64,000 nucleotides of DNA from Planococcus citri. Taxonomy: Eukaryota > Arthropoda > Insecta > Hemiptera > Pseudococcidae. Shown here piece after piece: positions 11,922-25,295 of the stretch. Within the stretch, counting starts at the first letter, position 1, and the number at the start of each line of letters is the position of its first letter. The notes below the pieces were generated by a model. That model was given only the letters and a program-made list of their open reading frames with translations. It was not told the DNA's origin and ran no database searches. The stretch lies in NCBI RefSeq assembly GCF_950023065.1, contig NC_088679.1, positions 73,966,001 through 74,030,000 on the forward strand, read 5' to 3'. The position numbers and the translations under genes are program-made.

Positions 11922-13533
11922 ACTTAAGAGGTAGTCGAGGAGCCCGCTTAAGGATAAATTGCACCACCCCCCCCCCCGGTCGATCCTCTGGGAGAACTTT
12001 TTTCTTAAAGGGGGAGTCCTAAGGAACATTTCTAGCCCTTGTACTCAAAAAAAAAGTGGCCCTACTTACAAACTGACGGCCATTTTGATTGATGGGTCAG
12101 CGATTTTGCGTTCCAACATAGGACTTGCACAACATTTTTCAAACTGTACAAAGGTAGATCGAAAGATCAAGCAAAAATGTATCACCTGTCAAAATTTCAA
12201 GTGCTAAAGTGCGTTTTTCGATTTTTGGTGAATTTTTGAAAATCAAATTTAGGCCAAAAATGAGGGAAAAAATCAAAATCTTACCAAATTGACCCAGTAA
12301 GCTGAAACTTGGGATATACCCTATTTTCGACATGCCAAATCGATTGGAAACTGTTTTAAACAGTTTTGAGCAGTTCTGGAGCCTCCAGCAGATTTTTGAA
12401 ACTCGAAATTCCCACAAAATTTTATCTAATGGAGTTGGCAAGCCGAAATTAACTCTGCACCCTAATTTCAATACGTTAGGAAGTCAACATCAGGGGGATT
12501 TCAAGTCGTTTCGGAGCCTCCATCGGTTTTTTGAAAATTACTGGAGCCTCCATCAGATTTTTGAAAATTTAAATTTTCACAAAATTTCATCAAATGGAGA
12601 TGGAAAGTTAAAATTCATTCTGCAAACTAATTTTAATACGTTACGAAGTTGTCTGCTGGTGGATTTCAAGTCGTTTTGGAGCCTCCAGCCACTTTTTGAG
12701 AGGTCGTATGGTGTTTTTTGGATAATTGAAATTCCCAAGAAGTAGCTGGAGGCTTCAAAACCATTTGAAACCATTTGAAACCACCATGTACCTAGTAGAC
12801 TTCATCTCGTATTGAAATTACTTTACGATATAAATTTCAGCTTGTCAACTCGATTTGGTAAAATTTTTCGGGAATTTCAAGTTTCAAAAATCTGATGGAG
12901 GCTCCAGTAATTTTCAAAAAGTCGATGGAGGCTCCAAAATGATTTGAACCCACCTGAAGTCGTCTTCAGAAGGTTTTAAAAATGGAGTGTTGAGTAAATT
13001 TCAGCTTTCCATCTCCATTTGATGAAATTTTGTGAAAATTTCAAGTTTCAAAAATCTGCTGGAGGCTCCAGAACTGCTCAAAACGGTTTGAAATAGTTTC
13101 CAATCGATTTGGCATGTCGAAAATAGGGTATATCCCAAGTTTCAGCTTTCTGGGTAAATTTGGTAAAATTTTGATTTTTTCCCTCATTTTTGGCCTAAAT
13201 TTGATTTTCAAAAATTCACCAAAGATCAGCAAACGCACTTTAGCACTTGAAATTTTGACAGGTGGTAAATTTTTGCTTGATCTTTCGATCTACCTTTGTA
13301 CAGTTTGAAAAATGTTGTGCAAGTCCTATGTTGGAACGCAAAATCTGCGATTTTGGCTGACCTATCAATCAAAATGACCGTCATTTTGTTAGTAGGACCA
13401 CTTATTTTTTTAAGTACAAGGGCTAGAAATGTTCCTTAGGACTCCCCCTTTAAGAAAAAAGTTCTCCCAGGGGATCGACGGGGGGGGGTGCAATTTATCC
13501 TTGAGTGGGCTCCCCGACTAAGGCCTCTAAAAG
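11922..13533. mobile_element. Fold-back element of the TGGAG-N-CTCCA family, near-complete
   Basis: The sequence is an inverted repeat around an axis near 12727. The outer ends contain TAGTCGAGGAGCCC (from 11932) and its counterpart GGGCTCCCCGACTA (to 13520). Each arm carries a C or G run (11967-11977 and 13490-13498), then a segment with CCTATGTTGGAACGCAAAAT or its complement, then two tandem ~190-bp modules containing TGGAGCCTCCAG or its complement. No transposase is present. Similarity between the arms is high outside and falls inwards. Related arms are at 17480-18340 and 54587-57440. The symmetry may extend a few bases beyond 11932/13520 (ACTTAAGAGG versus CCTCTAAAAGT). Confidence 0.85.
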
Positions 13534-14690
13534 TTGAGGAAATTAATCAAAAGAATCGAAAGTAATGAAGAATTTTTTTGGTGATTTCAAAATGTTTTTT
13601 TTCGAGATTTCAGATAATTTTTTTCGCAAAAAATTGTTGTTTTAATGTTAATCTCAAATGAGTTTCTTGGAATTGAATTTATTAAATTTTTTGCAGTGAT
13701 TTAAATCATTTTTTTGATGAATAAACATTGTAAGGTACCTAGTGTTGCTTATGAGTTTTTGGTGTTGAAATTGGTGAATTTTTTGGTAACTTTAAACATC
13801 GATGGGTACCTAGTTTATTCAACTCTGGTGTTGAAGAACATTAAATTTTTTGATGGCTATTAATTATGCTTAATTTGGAATTCTTCCAAGATTTCAAATG
13901 AGCTTTTTTGTAGTAATTTCTGATGAATTTTTTTTTCGTTATTTTTAAAATAAATTTGCAAATGGGAATTCCGAATTTTCTTTCGAAATTCGGTTAACAT
14001 TTTTTTTCTCGTAAATTGAAATTATTTTTTTTGAGATTGAGTGTTTGTTGGTTACTCGTACTTGTTGTGGGGGGGGGGGATGCAGTACAACTCTAAATTT
14101 TGATCGTAATTGTGTAGGAGTCGATTTTTAAAAAAAAAACATCCAAGTTTGTCAGAATTTATGCAGATGAAGTGATACGTGCGTATTTATTTTCACTGCT
14201 CTTGAAATGTACATAGTTAAGTATTGTTCTTAAACGCCTCTTCATCGTTTATTCATTCTTTGACATTTTAATGTAAAAACATCATAAACAAATTTCTCAA
14301 TGTCCCCCCCCCCCACCTTCTCTTTTCTTCGAGCAAAAACTCGAGCAAGTAATTTGCAATTTAAATTAATATTATCTCTAAAATGCAAGGGGAAAAAAAT
14401 TGTGCAAAAAATCAGCACCAAAAAGACCACAAGCACGTGGGAATTTTTTGTCACTTCTCTACTCCGAACGTTGGAATCCATTAAAAATGTTTTATTTACG
14501 CCTCCATATTATATTCTTTTGTTTCTAGTTGAAATTTTTTAGTCAACTTTGAAAATATTCGTAACTTTTTCAAACTCGCTGTAGTGAAAATTTCGTTACC
14601 TAAATTCGACGTTTTTTTTTGGTTGAAATTTTAAAAAACTTTTGCTATTTGATTTCGAATGATTTAGTTTGGCGTGTAAGAGACGTCGTC
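13534..14690. other. AT-rich non-coding stretch with G11 and C11 runs
   Basis: Low-complexity AT-rich DNA. Runs of eleven G (14069-14079) and eleven C (14304-14314) stand out. No supported gene. Confidence 0.4.
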
Positions 14691-16262
14691 GATGTCGTCG
14701 GTGGTTCGCCTACGCGATTTGCATTTGCCAAAATTTAGCCTCGAGCTCGAGTAATTGCCATCTTGTGAGGAGGTGTCTCACCCATTAAAAATATTCGGCG
14801 GTTTTACAGCCTGGTAAAATTTGAATGGTGGTGTAAATGCGAGTATTTCGCGATGCCGAATCGGTTAGAAAAACCTCGCGAATTAATCTCTCGGCACCTC
14901 CTCGGTGGGTTTAGAATGTACATATGTGGCGAAACGAGTATAAATATACCGTAACAGAGAAGAGAGATTGCATTAATTAAGCATTCAAAAATCTATGCTA
15001 AACGTGTAAGTTTGTATAGCCTATACCTACTTCTTGTATTCGTCGTACGTTGAAAGCTGGTTAGCTTACTTAAGGTAAGGTATACGTAGTATATGATACG
15101 ATATTGAACTTATAATATTCTAAAGCTGTGTATATGAAAATGCTCGTGTCGAGGAGCTTTATACAGTGTGGTATCGTTTTCTGCGTATACCTTGTTTTTT
15201 TTCTCCTTTCTCTGGTTCCACATTGGCACACCCTCGTCTTCATCCCCATCCTGATGCCTTAGCGTTCTCTCTCGATTCGTGAGTTCGTTCGTGAGTTCGT
15301 TGGTAGGTTGTAGTATAACTAAACGTGCAAAAAGTGTATAAAATATGGATGTGGTAATTTTGCGCGTATTTCCAAACTCCACCCTTATATATGAACTTTG
15401 ATTACGTTAATATTTCATCTTATCATTAACATAGTTCGTTTTATAATTGGTTTCATAATACGCACGTTTTACTTTTACCGTTTCGCTTTCGCCAAACACC
15501 CGAATAGCAATGTTTCTCATCGTCGATGCCGAGAACAGAGAAATGAAACGAGAGAAGAAAAAAAAGGCTACCTAGGAACTCGAAAGAGTCTTTTTTTGTC
15601 AGTTTGGTAGGCTGAAATGGTAGGTAGGTATTTGTTTGCGTATGGAATAATATGCTGAGAGGAGTTGGCGAAGTTGAAATAATTGATGTTTAATTATTCG
15701 TTGACTGATTTTTTTTCATTTTACGAGTGAAGCTCTTGAAACTGACGCTCAATTTGAACGAATTCTTAAAAAATGAATTACACATGCGATCAATCATGAG
15801 CTCCAAATATCGTTAATAGATCTACAGTTGTGCCCTTTTTTTCCAAGCATGACTGTGTGTTCAATAGTGAATAGGGTTGGCCCTTATTTAAACTTGGTGG
15901 GAATTTTTTTTTTTTTAGGTAGTGAGAAAAATCAAGATTTTAACGTGCTGAGCTCAATAGATGATATCAAAATTTTTAAAAAGAGAGGCTTCTGTTAAAA
16001 GAACAAAAATTTGTATTAATAATTCACATTCACGCATAGACACAATGGAAGAACATCATTTTTCTAAAACTTTTTAAAATTTTTATTTGAAATCCTCAAA
16101 CATTTGTCATTGGAACTTGTAACGAATAATGACCTCGACAGAATAAGGTACCTACAGAACTGAACTGAACTGAATACTGAAATTTTATTCTATTTTAGTT
16201 TTATGTTCTTATTAATTCATTCTTTCATGCATGATCCAGTCTTTCTGTCTTTCCCTCTTTCT
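14691..16262. other. CpG-richer block and flanking non-coding DNA
   Basis: From about 14690 to 15620 the sequence is CpG-rich, with GACGTCGTCGATGTCGTCGG near the start and a GTTCGTGAG/GTTCGTTCGTGAG tract near 15280. I cannot assign an exon. It could contain regulatory or untranslated sequence, but nothing proves it. Confidence 0.3.
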
Positions 16263-16366
16263 GTCTTTTCGTCTTTTCGTCTTTTCGTCTTTTCGTCTTT
16301 TCGTCTTTTCGTCTTTTCGTCTTTTCGTCTTTTCGTCTTTTCGTCTTTTCGTCTTTTCATCTTTTC
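16263..16366 (+). repeat. Microsatellite (GTCTTTTC)13
   Basis: Twelve perfect copies of the octamer GTCTTTTC followed by one variant copy (ATCTTTTC). A frame through it (16203-16472) reads a Phe/Ser/Arg-rich repeat because 24 bases equal eight codons; this is a by-product. Confidence 0.95.
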
Positions 16367-16539
16367 AATGATAAACAGCCCCAGCGAAGCAATGGCGAAA
16401 GCTCTGAAAAATTTACAATTCCAAAAAAAAGAGGACTTCGTAAAGAAATGTATTTTTTTAATGTCAATTTAATCAATAGTTTTTTGAAATCCCAGGTCTG
16501 GTACATTTTTTTTTTTTTCAAAAAAATTACTTCAGTAAC

Positions 16540-17330
16540 CTAAAACGCTCAAAAAAGTAACCAAAAAGTGACCAAAAAAGTAACAAAACATAGGCAATAA
16601 ATTTTTAATGGAAAAAATTTATTTAAAAAAAACAGGAACCTTTCATTTTTTGTTTTTAATTAAAATCCAAAAATGAAACTCGATAAAAACTTGTTTAATT
16701 CAGCAAGAAGCAGGACATTTTGACGATTCCTTTTTCCAATTTTTGCCAAAAAATTTGAACTACAAAATATTTGGCACCTTTTTGATTTAAAAAAAAAAAA
16801 ATAACGATATTTTTTGGTAATTTTAGACCAAAAATTGAGAATTTCTGCGATTTCTGGCAATGAATACGAGGCTTTTGACAATTTTTATCATAAGAAAAGG
16901 TTCTTTTTTAGCAATTTATGGCAAAAAAACGACACTTAAGAACTATTTTTGGAAAAGAGTGGGAGTTTTCTGATGCAAAAAACAACACAATTCTTCGCAC
17001 CAATTTTGCAAAAAAAAAAGAAAGAAAATTATAGACAATTTAAGGTTAAAAGCGAGACTTTTTGCTATTTTTAAAAGAAAACGAGACTTTCACGATAATT
17101 TCAGTAAAAGGCAGGGTTTCTTTACCATTTTCATCAAAAAAGCGAAACATTTTAGCGCTAAAGAACGAGATTTTCGTAACTCATGAGTTGATAAAATGCA
17201 AGACTTCCAATCCAACAATTTTTGCAAAAAAACAAGACTTTCTGGGAATTTGGCAATTTATGAGCGAAGGTGAATTTTTTCATTATTATAGAAATGGAAA
17301 AATCTGTTTGAAGTAACCTTTCACAAAATT
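16540..17330 (-). repeat. Degenerate ~35-40-bp repeat, second locus
   Basis: Recurring phrases such as GCAAAAAAACAAGACTTT, AAAACGAGACTTT and GGCAATTT match, in reverse complement, the repeat at 8450-9180. Units are strongly diverged. Frames at 16660-17445 are by-products. Confidence 0.5.
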
Positions 17331-17384
17331 CCCTGGCTTTTGAGTGAAAAATGATGTAAATTTTCAAAATTCCCTGGATTTTCC

Positions 17385-17453
17385 TCGACTGTTCCAGACC
17401 GACCAAATTCCCTGACTTTTCCAGGTTTTCCAAGCTTATGGACACCCTGGAAT
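17385..17453 (-). repeat. Dispersed AGGGTGTCC / CCTGGAAAA motif, copy 1
   Basis: Reads AAATTCCCTGACTTTTCCAG, then GTTTTCCAAGCTTATGGACACCCTGG. The same ordered pieces occur at 48513-48577 and, shortened, at 46402-46446. The outer end AGGGTGTCC looks like a terminal inverted repeat end, but no partner in inverted orientation is seen here. Confidence 0.5.
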
Positions 17454-17479
17454 TAACCTTGCCACGTACTGATGACGAG

Positions 17480-18340
17480 TGAATTTCGGCTTTCCATCTT
17501 CATTTGATGGAATTTTGTTGAAATTTCAATTTTCTAAAATCTGCTGGAGACTCCGGGAATTTTCAAAAAGTCACTAGAGGCTCCAAAATAACTTGAACCC
17601 ACCTGAAGTCATCTCCAGAGGATTTTAAAATTGGAGTGCTAAATTTTGGCTCTCCATCTCCATTTGATGAAATTTCAAGTTTCAGAAATCTACTGGAGGC
17701 TCCAGTAACTTTTAAAAAGTCATTTGAGGCTCCAAAACAACTTAAAATCCACCTGTAGTCGACTCGGTAGCGTATTGAAATAGATTGTTGAATGAATTTT
17801 GACTTTTAAAATGAAATCCATTAAATTTGATGAAATTTTGGGTGATTTTCAAGTTTCAAAAATCTGCTGGAGGCTATATGAACTTCTCAAAACGGTTTGA
17901 AACAGTTTTTAACCGATTTGGGAGGTCGAAAATAGAGTTTATCTCAAATGTCAGCTTACACTAGGTCAATTTGGTAAAATTTTGATTTTTTCCCCTTATT
18001 TCTGGTCTAAATTTGATTTTCAAAAATTCACCAAAAATCGAGAAAGACACTTCAGCACTTGAAATTTTGACTGGTGACAAATTTTTGCCTGCTCTTTCGA
18101 TCTACCTTTGTGCGGTTTAAAAAATTTCGTGCAAGTCCTATGTTGGAACGCAAAATCTGCGATTTCGGCTGACCTTTCAATAAAAATGACCGATTGACCG
18201 CCATTTTGTAAGTAGGGCCACTTTTTTCCAAGGACAAAGGCTAGAAATGTTCCTTACGACTCCCCCTTTAAGAAAAAAGTTGTCTCGGAGGTTCGACGGG
18301 GGAGGGGATTGCAATAGATTCTTATGTGGGCCCCCGACTA
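17480..18340. mobile_element. Single arm of a TGGAG-N-CTCCA fold-back element
   Basis: Corresponds to the right arm of the element at 11922-13533: two modules with CTGGAGGCTCC-like motifs, then the CCTATGTTGGAACGCAAAAT segment, then a GGGGGAGGGG stretch and a GGGCCCCCGACTA end at 18340. The opposite arm is missing. Either the element was truncated or the arms recombined. Confidence 0.75.
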
Positions 18341-20899
18341 AAAAAAAATTGATCACTGTTTCTACCCTTTAAAGCCAAAAAAACAAAAGAAGTTCACATT
18401 TGTACCTTCTCCTCCATTACCTAGAAAAAATCTGCATTACAACCTCATGGAATAAAATTCCGTTCAACTTCGGTCCCAACAAAGGAATCTTCAGCCTTGA
18501 AAACAAAATTTTCCAATGAATTTTCGTGATTTCAATAAAACGTACTATTTCGTGATTTTCAAATTATTCCTGAAAATAGGCTAAAATTCCTCCATCTTCC
18601 ATCTAGGGCTAAGTATATTTTTTTTTTCAAAATATTTCACAATACCTATAAAAAACGTCTCAAAATTTCCATCGAGTCAAACTTCAAACTCCTCGCAAAA
18701 GAGAAGAACTACCCATACAAGCATCCTGTTCCTGTTCAACGTTCAATGTTCCTATTCACACTCGTAAATTCCACCATGAAAAAAATCGCGAAGAAAAAAA
18801 CTACCCGGTGTAATAAAAACACTCGATAAAAAATATTAAAAAACTCCACGTATAGTACCATCAGGTCGATGAACACACCAGCACATTTGCCAAATTTCAT
18901 ATCATTTTACAAGTGCAGCTCCAGCTAGTAACCTGCCCTATTATCGGTTGTCTCGTCTAAACTGAAATTTCACGGTCGACTAAATTCGCGCGCTAAAATA
19001 ATATCATTTTTCTTAATGGAACTGTGTGCTTCGGTGTGGGTAGTTCACGTTCTGATTACACAACCCCTGCGCACTTTTACATCGTGCTAACTCCCTCATC
19101 GTCTTCTTATAGTAGGTACGTACACTTTATTACCCGAGAAGCCAACGATGTAAAAAAAAAAAAATTCGAACGCGTCGTGACAACAATAAAAAATCAAACT
19201 GGTATGACATCTCGTATACACAACGTGTAACCTAAGTAAGTATAGTGAACAGAGAGAGAGAGCGAAAAAAAAAACACCAACCGGGGTATAAAATGCAATT
19301 TTCGCTGAAAAATTTATACGCTTTTTTCATTGTTTATATAATGTTATTTAAAAACTTTTTTCGAGACGTAATACAATTCTATAGTCAAATTGTTAAATAA
19401 CTTTATGCAAACTAGCGTCAAAAATCAAGAAGAAAGGTGCAACTTTCCGACAGAAGTTATTTTAAGAAAATTTATTCACTACTTTTATTTCAGCTGTTAA
19501 TTAAAACATCTGCTTCTCCGCGAACCCCCACCCCTACCCCCCTCCTCCCCTTCTCGCCACCGTGCGAGTCTCGGATCACGCCAGCACGTAATTCATACAT
19601 TTTTTAGTCTAATTTTCGCGAAATAGACTGATTTTAAACTTTAAGTAGCTTAGTTTTGTGTCTTCGGGGCTGAGAGCAGGCGGCGACGAAACAATGAAGA
19701 TGGAATGAAACGCGGAGATGCCGACGTCGTAAGAAGAAGAAGGGAAAAAAAAAGAGAACCAAAACGCCCGAGAAGCAGAACAGAGATGCCAGTTATGAAT
19801 TTCATTTAAATTGACGAACAAAGACGGAGCCTATTTAGGTAAACTTTCATAGACGACGCCCCCGCTCGACCGAAAATTGTCACCGACGAGTTTTAAAATG
19901 GTTTGACTGGAGATGTCGACAACTCGACGTCGTCGTCGCTGGGATAAGTTTCTCATAAGATAGATGAAAATACCTACACCGGCACCGCATCCAGTCATCA
20001 GAGATTCCCTCTTTATCGTATTCGTAATTTTTTGTTCTGTCTTGGCCGGATTATACTGTGGATTAATATGCCTACCTTCAGCTGCGAGTTTCATTTGGAG
20101 ACAATCTTTCGAGTCGTCACAAAATATATGAAAAAATTTAACCTCGACCTTGAAAATGATACCTACTATTTTCTTGATAATTTGCGAATGAAATTGAAGT
20201 GAATTTTTTTTTTAGATTTCTCGTTTTTGTGCTAAGTGCTAATTCCTTTTATTATTTGTGCTGGGAAAACTAGGTAACTGATTTGAAATACCTATGTCAT
20301 CAAATTTTAATCTTTTCGTATCCCTCGGCATGAAACTGCTGAATGGTTGAAATTTCAAGGTTGATCTTATACTTTCTAAAATATTGTAATTATTAATTTT
20401 AACTTCGATCTCGTTCTTAACTTGTCGATGAAAAGTAGACGAAAATTGGAATTTCAATACAATTGTAAATAGGTACTGAAAAAAAAAATTAAACACGTGT
20501 ACAGGTAACCTATTTTGAAGATTGTGAGGGCAAAACGTCATTTGAAGAAAAAATAAAGTAGAAATCGACTTTCTGAATTGGCAAGGAAAGGGTTGAGCGA
20601 TACTTTGAAAAAAGCCCTTTATATGTACTCGTACAAATTATTGAACGATTGATCAGGCAGTTCGATGATGATCGATGTGAGATAGGCTCTGTGACCTGTT
20701 AAAATGCGTTAAAATTTCGTCAAAAAACCAAATATTGAAATAAAAATTCATTTTGAGCATTTTTGAAAAATGTCGAGTCCCAAAATCGGGTCATGGTTTT
20801 TGGGATTTTTGAAAAAATCGCATGCAACCGGTCAAAATGTGTTGAAATTTCACACTCCTGGCGCAGAACCCCCCTAGCATAGAACAGCTCCATATAAAG
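18341..20899. other. Non-coding stretch, partly CpG-rich (18900-20100)
   Basis: No recognisable exon. Minus-strand frames at 19609-19821 and 19831-20094 lie in CpG-richer sequence; the second has a basic run (Arg x5) but no domain I can name. A short GA run lies near 19251. The sequence could be untranslated or regulatory DNA. Confidence 0.3.
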
Positions 20900-21620
20900 A
20901 GATGAATATTATTTCGAGGATCGAGGGGGATTTTTCTTGAAAATGTGGTCAAGAAAGATTCTGACCAAAAATGAGAATTTTTCAAGAAAATTTGTACAAC
21001 AATTTCAAATTTCAATTTTTACCATTAATTTAAACAATAAGGAGACCAACTATGTTTCAGGGATCGAGGAGGAATTTTTCCTGAAAACGTGGTCATTTTG
21101 GAAGATCATGAACAGAAATGTACAATTTAAAAAAAAATAATGACACAATTTTCAATTTTTCATATTTTTAAATTTTTTTATAAAATTGTGAAAGGCTTTA
21201 TTACTTATACAGAAAAGGGGACCAAAATTGTTTGGAGAACCGAGGAAGGTGTTTTCTTGAAAAAGTATCTAGTTATTTGTATTTAGAAAGATTGTGATAA
21301 GGAATGAAAAATGGAAAAATAAAACACAATTTCAATTTATCTTCTTTTAGGGGGGGGGGGGGTTGGGAGGTTCACATTTGCATAAGAAGACAAGCTTTGT
21401 TTGAAGACCAAGAAAGGTGTTTGTTTAAGGTGTTTCTAGAAAAAATTAGTCTTTTTGAAAAATTCTGACTCAGAAATGGAATTTTCAATTTTTTTGTTGG
21501 GGGGGGGGGGGGTCATATTTGCACAAGAAGACCAACTTTGTTTGAAGACCGAGAAAGAGGTTTACTGAAAAATCAGTCTTTTTAAGAAATGCTGACTCAA
21601 AAATGGACAATTTTTGGATA
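20900..21620 (+). repeat. Degenerate ~140-180-bp tandem repeat
   Basis: Five units begin with a GACCGAGGAAGG-like phrase (near 20919, 21063, 21240, 21405 and 21546), followed by TTTTCTTGAAAA, a GGTCTTTTTGAAA-like phrase and TTCTGACCAAAAATG. Two units carry long G runs (G13 at 21350-21362 and G14 at 21499-21512). Confidence 0.65.
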
Positions 21621-21829
21621 CATTTGATTTTTATTCAATTTTTATCAACCTGAGAGATTTTTTTACTCTTAAAGTTCATTTTTATTGAAATTTCGCTTTT
21701 TCTTTTCAATCTCAGAAATTTAGATGAAAGAAGTTTTTTCTCATTTTTGTAAGCTTTTGGATCATAATTTCTTTTTCTATTATCTACACGATAATTCTTT
21801 TCAAATATAATCTCAGTTGGACCATTTTT

Positions 21830-22520
21830 TGACGCCTCCAGTGAGTTTTCAAATTTCTCTAGAAATTCAAAATCAATCTAGAAGAGCCAAAAATGAAAGT
21901 TATAGACCGTAAAGTTGATTTTTGGATCTTCCATGAGCTTTCTAAAATGTCCAGAGAACTCGAAGAACACGCTGGAGGCTCCAGAATGGCACAAAACTAG
22001 TCCAGGTTGATACGTGAAGTTGAATAAATTGAAGAAATCCTTCACATTGATTCACTTTTCTCAAAAAATTTTATAATTATTCATGAAAAATTCTGAAACT
22101 ACTAAACTTATCGTTCTAGAAGCAGTTTTTTTTGTATTTTAGACATTTTTAGAAATTTTTCAAAACTTCTATACTAAATTTTAGTAGGTCCCTAGGGACC
22201 TGAAATTTTGAATTCCATCTATGAGCTCAAAATACTCTTGTGGTACCTAACACAAAAAATCCATAATTTTTTGAATTTTTCGTCGCATAATAATCTGATT
22301 AAAAAAAGCAGCACTCGAGGTAAAACCGACCCAAATGCGAATAAACTCGTTAAAAAGGTTTAAAATACCTAAGCTAAAACATGACCATTTCCAAATGCCC
22401 AAATTAATTTGCAATTCTTTTGGGGAAAATACCACAGTTCTGGAGAAATCGAACATCACGCTGAAGGCTCCAGAATGACTGGAAGTGATGCTCTGATGAA
22501 ATTTGGTTCGTAGAACTTGA
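21830..22520. repeat. Diverged repeats with CGCTGGAGGCTCCAGAATG
   Basis: Copies at about 21975-21995 and 22456-22475 share the palindromic core TGGAG-N-CTCCA and nearby sequence. The second and a third copy at 29264-29345 continue with GAAATTTGGTTC and then GATATCAGTTT/GATATTAGTTT. This family is related to, but distinct from, the fold-back elements with the same core. Confidence 0.5.
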
Positions 22521-24775
22521 TATCAGTTTTGAGAGTAATTTTCATCCTTTTCCTCAGAAGGTGTTTATTTTTTATTTATTTATTTATTTATTTCTTTTTC
22601 ATAAAAAAAGATCCGAATCGTCAAAAGTGTCCAATTTTGGATTTTCAATAATAATTCAAAGATAGTCGAATAATTTTTATTTTTTTTAGAAAATGAAATT
22701 TTCGTTACGAGAGTTTCAAACTACGTTCTTTTGGCACTGTTCAAATCAGCGATGGGTACTTTGAGTGATTTCTTCCTAAGGAAAATTTTGAATGTGAAAG
22801 AAAAAATTAGAGTGATTTGAGAATCTCAATAAAAATCTACCTCCAACTTCTCTATGGGCACATTTAGTGTCCATAAATTCTGCCTATAGTGCTCATGTAG
22901 CATTTAAATATCTGCCAGAAGACAAAATACGTCAAAGAAACACAGAGAGAGGTGAAATCGATTACATATATATTTTTTTCAGAACGGTAAAAAAATATTT
23001 CACGTCGCTTTAATGCAAACCTACAACTGTGACATCCATTGATAACCAATAAAACCCTCGTCTTTGTGACATTTAAATATAAAATGTCCGTTAATGTGCT
23101 GTCGTTTTCGTCTCATCCCCGAAATAGTAATCCTACTTTTTGCCGGTTTATTATTACACATACCTACCTAGTACCTACCTACGAGTACTTTTACCTACAC
23201 ATTCGCACATCGCATCGTACATACAATACATAGATAGGTAAAGCACCTAGTCTACCTACGCTCGATGCTCGTTATATTATGTGACATTATTATACATAAA
23301 TGTGTACCATGGTAGGACTTTGAAAATGGCAGTGACGTAGAAAAAAAAAATTCGCATTAATGGCTGACCGACGCCAGGTATACGCGATTAATTTAAATCG
23401 TCTTGAATGTTGAAATTTCCCTCAAAGCTTCGAGTCGTTCTCTTTATAATATTCCAGGTATGGTATTCAAAATACACGATGAGGTGAAATTTTTTTCATT
23501 CCATTTGTCGATGATGAGGCGAGCAGGGGCTCATTTCATACGTACCTAGCTGTCTATACGTATAAGCAGATAAATATTTACTATGTTGTGTTGTATTTGC
23601 AGTAGGTAGGTATAGGACGTTGCGATGGTTATATTCGTTCGTAATCGTATAAAAAAATCCTCTTTTACCTCTCCATCGTCGTCGAAATACGATTCGCTGT
23701 AAAGCTGGTTTATTTAATGTTGCATGTACTCGTATATGGGTGTGAAAAAGTGTTAGGGTATTTCGATGGAAAATTCCATAATTTAAATATCTAATACACG
23801 AGCGAGCTAACGTAAGATTTCTTCGAGTTGCGAATAGACGTTTTGAATATGTATCGAGTGATGAGAGATGAGGCGATTTCTACAACACTTATAGAGGTAG
23901 GTACCTAAACCTAAACTTCGGTCGTAATTTAGTTATTTTTACTGGTACTAAAGGATATCCGACTCGAAAGTTTTTGAGAGATCTTTTGTTGGCTTTATAG
24001 CGACTGTTGTACGTACAAGTATATTAGATAATGAACGTGTGGGTGAAATTTGCGTATGTATAACCTTTTCTGTGGTTCTCGTACTACATAAAGTAAGGCT
24101 TATAGGTCTAGTTGGTTGCCGAAAAATTCACCAAATTCGATACACGAACGGAATACAAGTTTTCGTGGATTTTGGATTTCGAATTTCGCCGGAATTTAAT
24201 TACGTATGGAAATATCAGACTGGAATATTTTCTTCTATCGTTATAGATACCGACTTGGGTATGTGTTCTTCGTGTGGATGTGGTAGGGGTATATATACGT
24301 ACGAGGACTGCGAGATTTTCAATATGATTAACGTTCTGTACTACGGACTTTGAGCTAAATTAGTGCGTGAAATTTTGAATTTAAAGATACTCGTAATTCT
24401 GACGAGGGAACGTTTCGCGGTCATTCGGTCACCTGTTTTGATTATTATTGTACTATAGAGCATAATAGGGTTTTGTAGAACAGATTCTAATAAATTTTTA
24501 GTTGGCTGAATTGAAAATTTAGAGCTTGTGTGGAATGTGTGGGGTATAAAATTTTTCAAAATAGACCAAGAATAAGTATTGCATAATGTAGACTGTAGAC
24601 TGTAGTGTATAACTTTCCCGCCAATTCTCTATCAATAATTACCCCCACTAATTTCTACCCATCCTAACGTAGGTATTCGGTATTTGATGCTGATGTAATA
24701 TACGTTCTTGAAATATAGTTCTATTCAACATGTCGTAATGATATTCGAGATATAACAATAAACTACGTATCATGA
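22521..24775. other. Non-coding stretch with simple repeats
   Basis: Contains a (TTTA)n tract at about 22571-22592 and TACCTACCTA tracts at 23160-23265. CpG-rich parts lie at 23380-24330. The plus frame at 24039-24353 has several cysteines but no recognisable domain. A TGTAGTGTAT decamer at 24601-24610 recurs at 28858-28867. Confidence 0.35.
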
Positions 24776-25295
24776 GACCAGCTCCAAAAAGAAACCCAAG
24801 TTGATCCAGATCTATCAAAACTGAAAAACGAACTGGAAAATGGTGTGAATACCGACTCAGACTATTCGTTAAATAATGGTATCATCTTTTATCGAGATGG
24901 AATCGTCATTCCATCAAAACTTCGATCAAAAATTCTCGCTGAACTTCATGGTACTCATCATGGAATTGTTAAAATGAAACAAGTTGCACGGAAATATGTA
25001 TTCTGGGAAAACATCAACAGTGAAATCGAAAACATTGTTGAAAATTGCAAGCACTGTGACCAGGTCCAGAAAAATTCGCCAAAAACGGCAACCCATCACT
25101 GGGAAGATCTGAAAACTCCATTTCAAATGTGACGATATGGATTATGCTGAGTACAATGGTGAAAATATTCATCATAATTGATTCAAAAACAAAATGGATT
25201 GAAGCATATCACACAAAAAGTAGTCCAGACAGTAAGAAAACAATGAAATTTGCAAAAGATTTCTTCAGTAGGTTTGGATTGTGTCAAAACTTAGT
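24776..25295 (+). pseudogene. Ty3/gypsy pol fragment: integrase zinc-binding domain and start of catalytic core
   Basis: The open frame from 24776 to about 25132 encodes an HHCC zinc-binding domain: LHGTHHG, then a spacer with ARKYVFW, then NCKHCDQ. It continues, after frameshifts around 25110-25170, with a catalytic-core segment containing DYAEY and IIDSKTKWIEAY. This order is that of Ty3/gypsy integrases, which join retroelement cDNA to chromosomal DNA. Reverse transcriptase and RNase H are not seen upstream, so the copy is 5'-truncated or rearranged. The frame breaks at 25295 where a Penelope-like element is inserted, and resumes at 26628. Confidence 0.9.
25284..25295 (+). repeat. 12-bp target site duplication, left copy
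   Basis: TCAAAACTTAGT, identical to 26628-26639. It brackets the Penelope-like element, and the integrase frame continues from one side to the other. Confidence 0.85.

Noticed and set aside
16203..16472. Ser/Phe/Arg repeat protein
   Set aside because: It is the translation of an 8-bp microsatellite.
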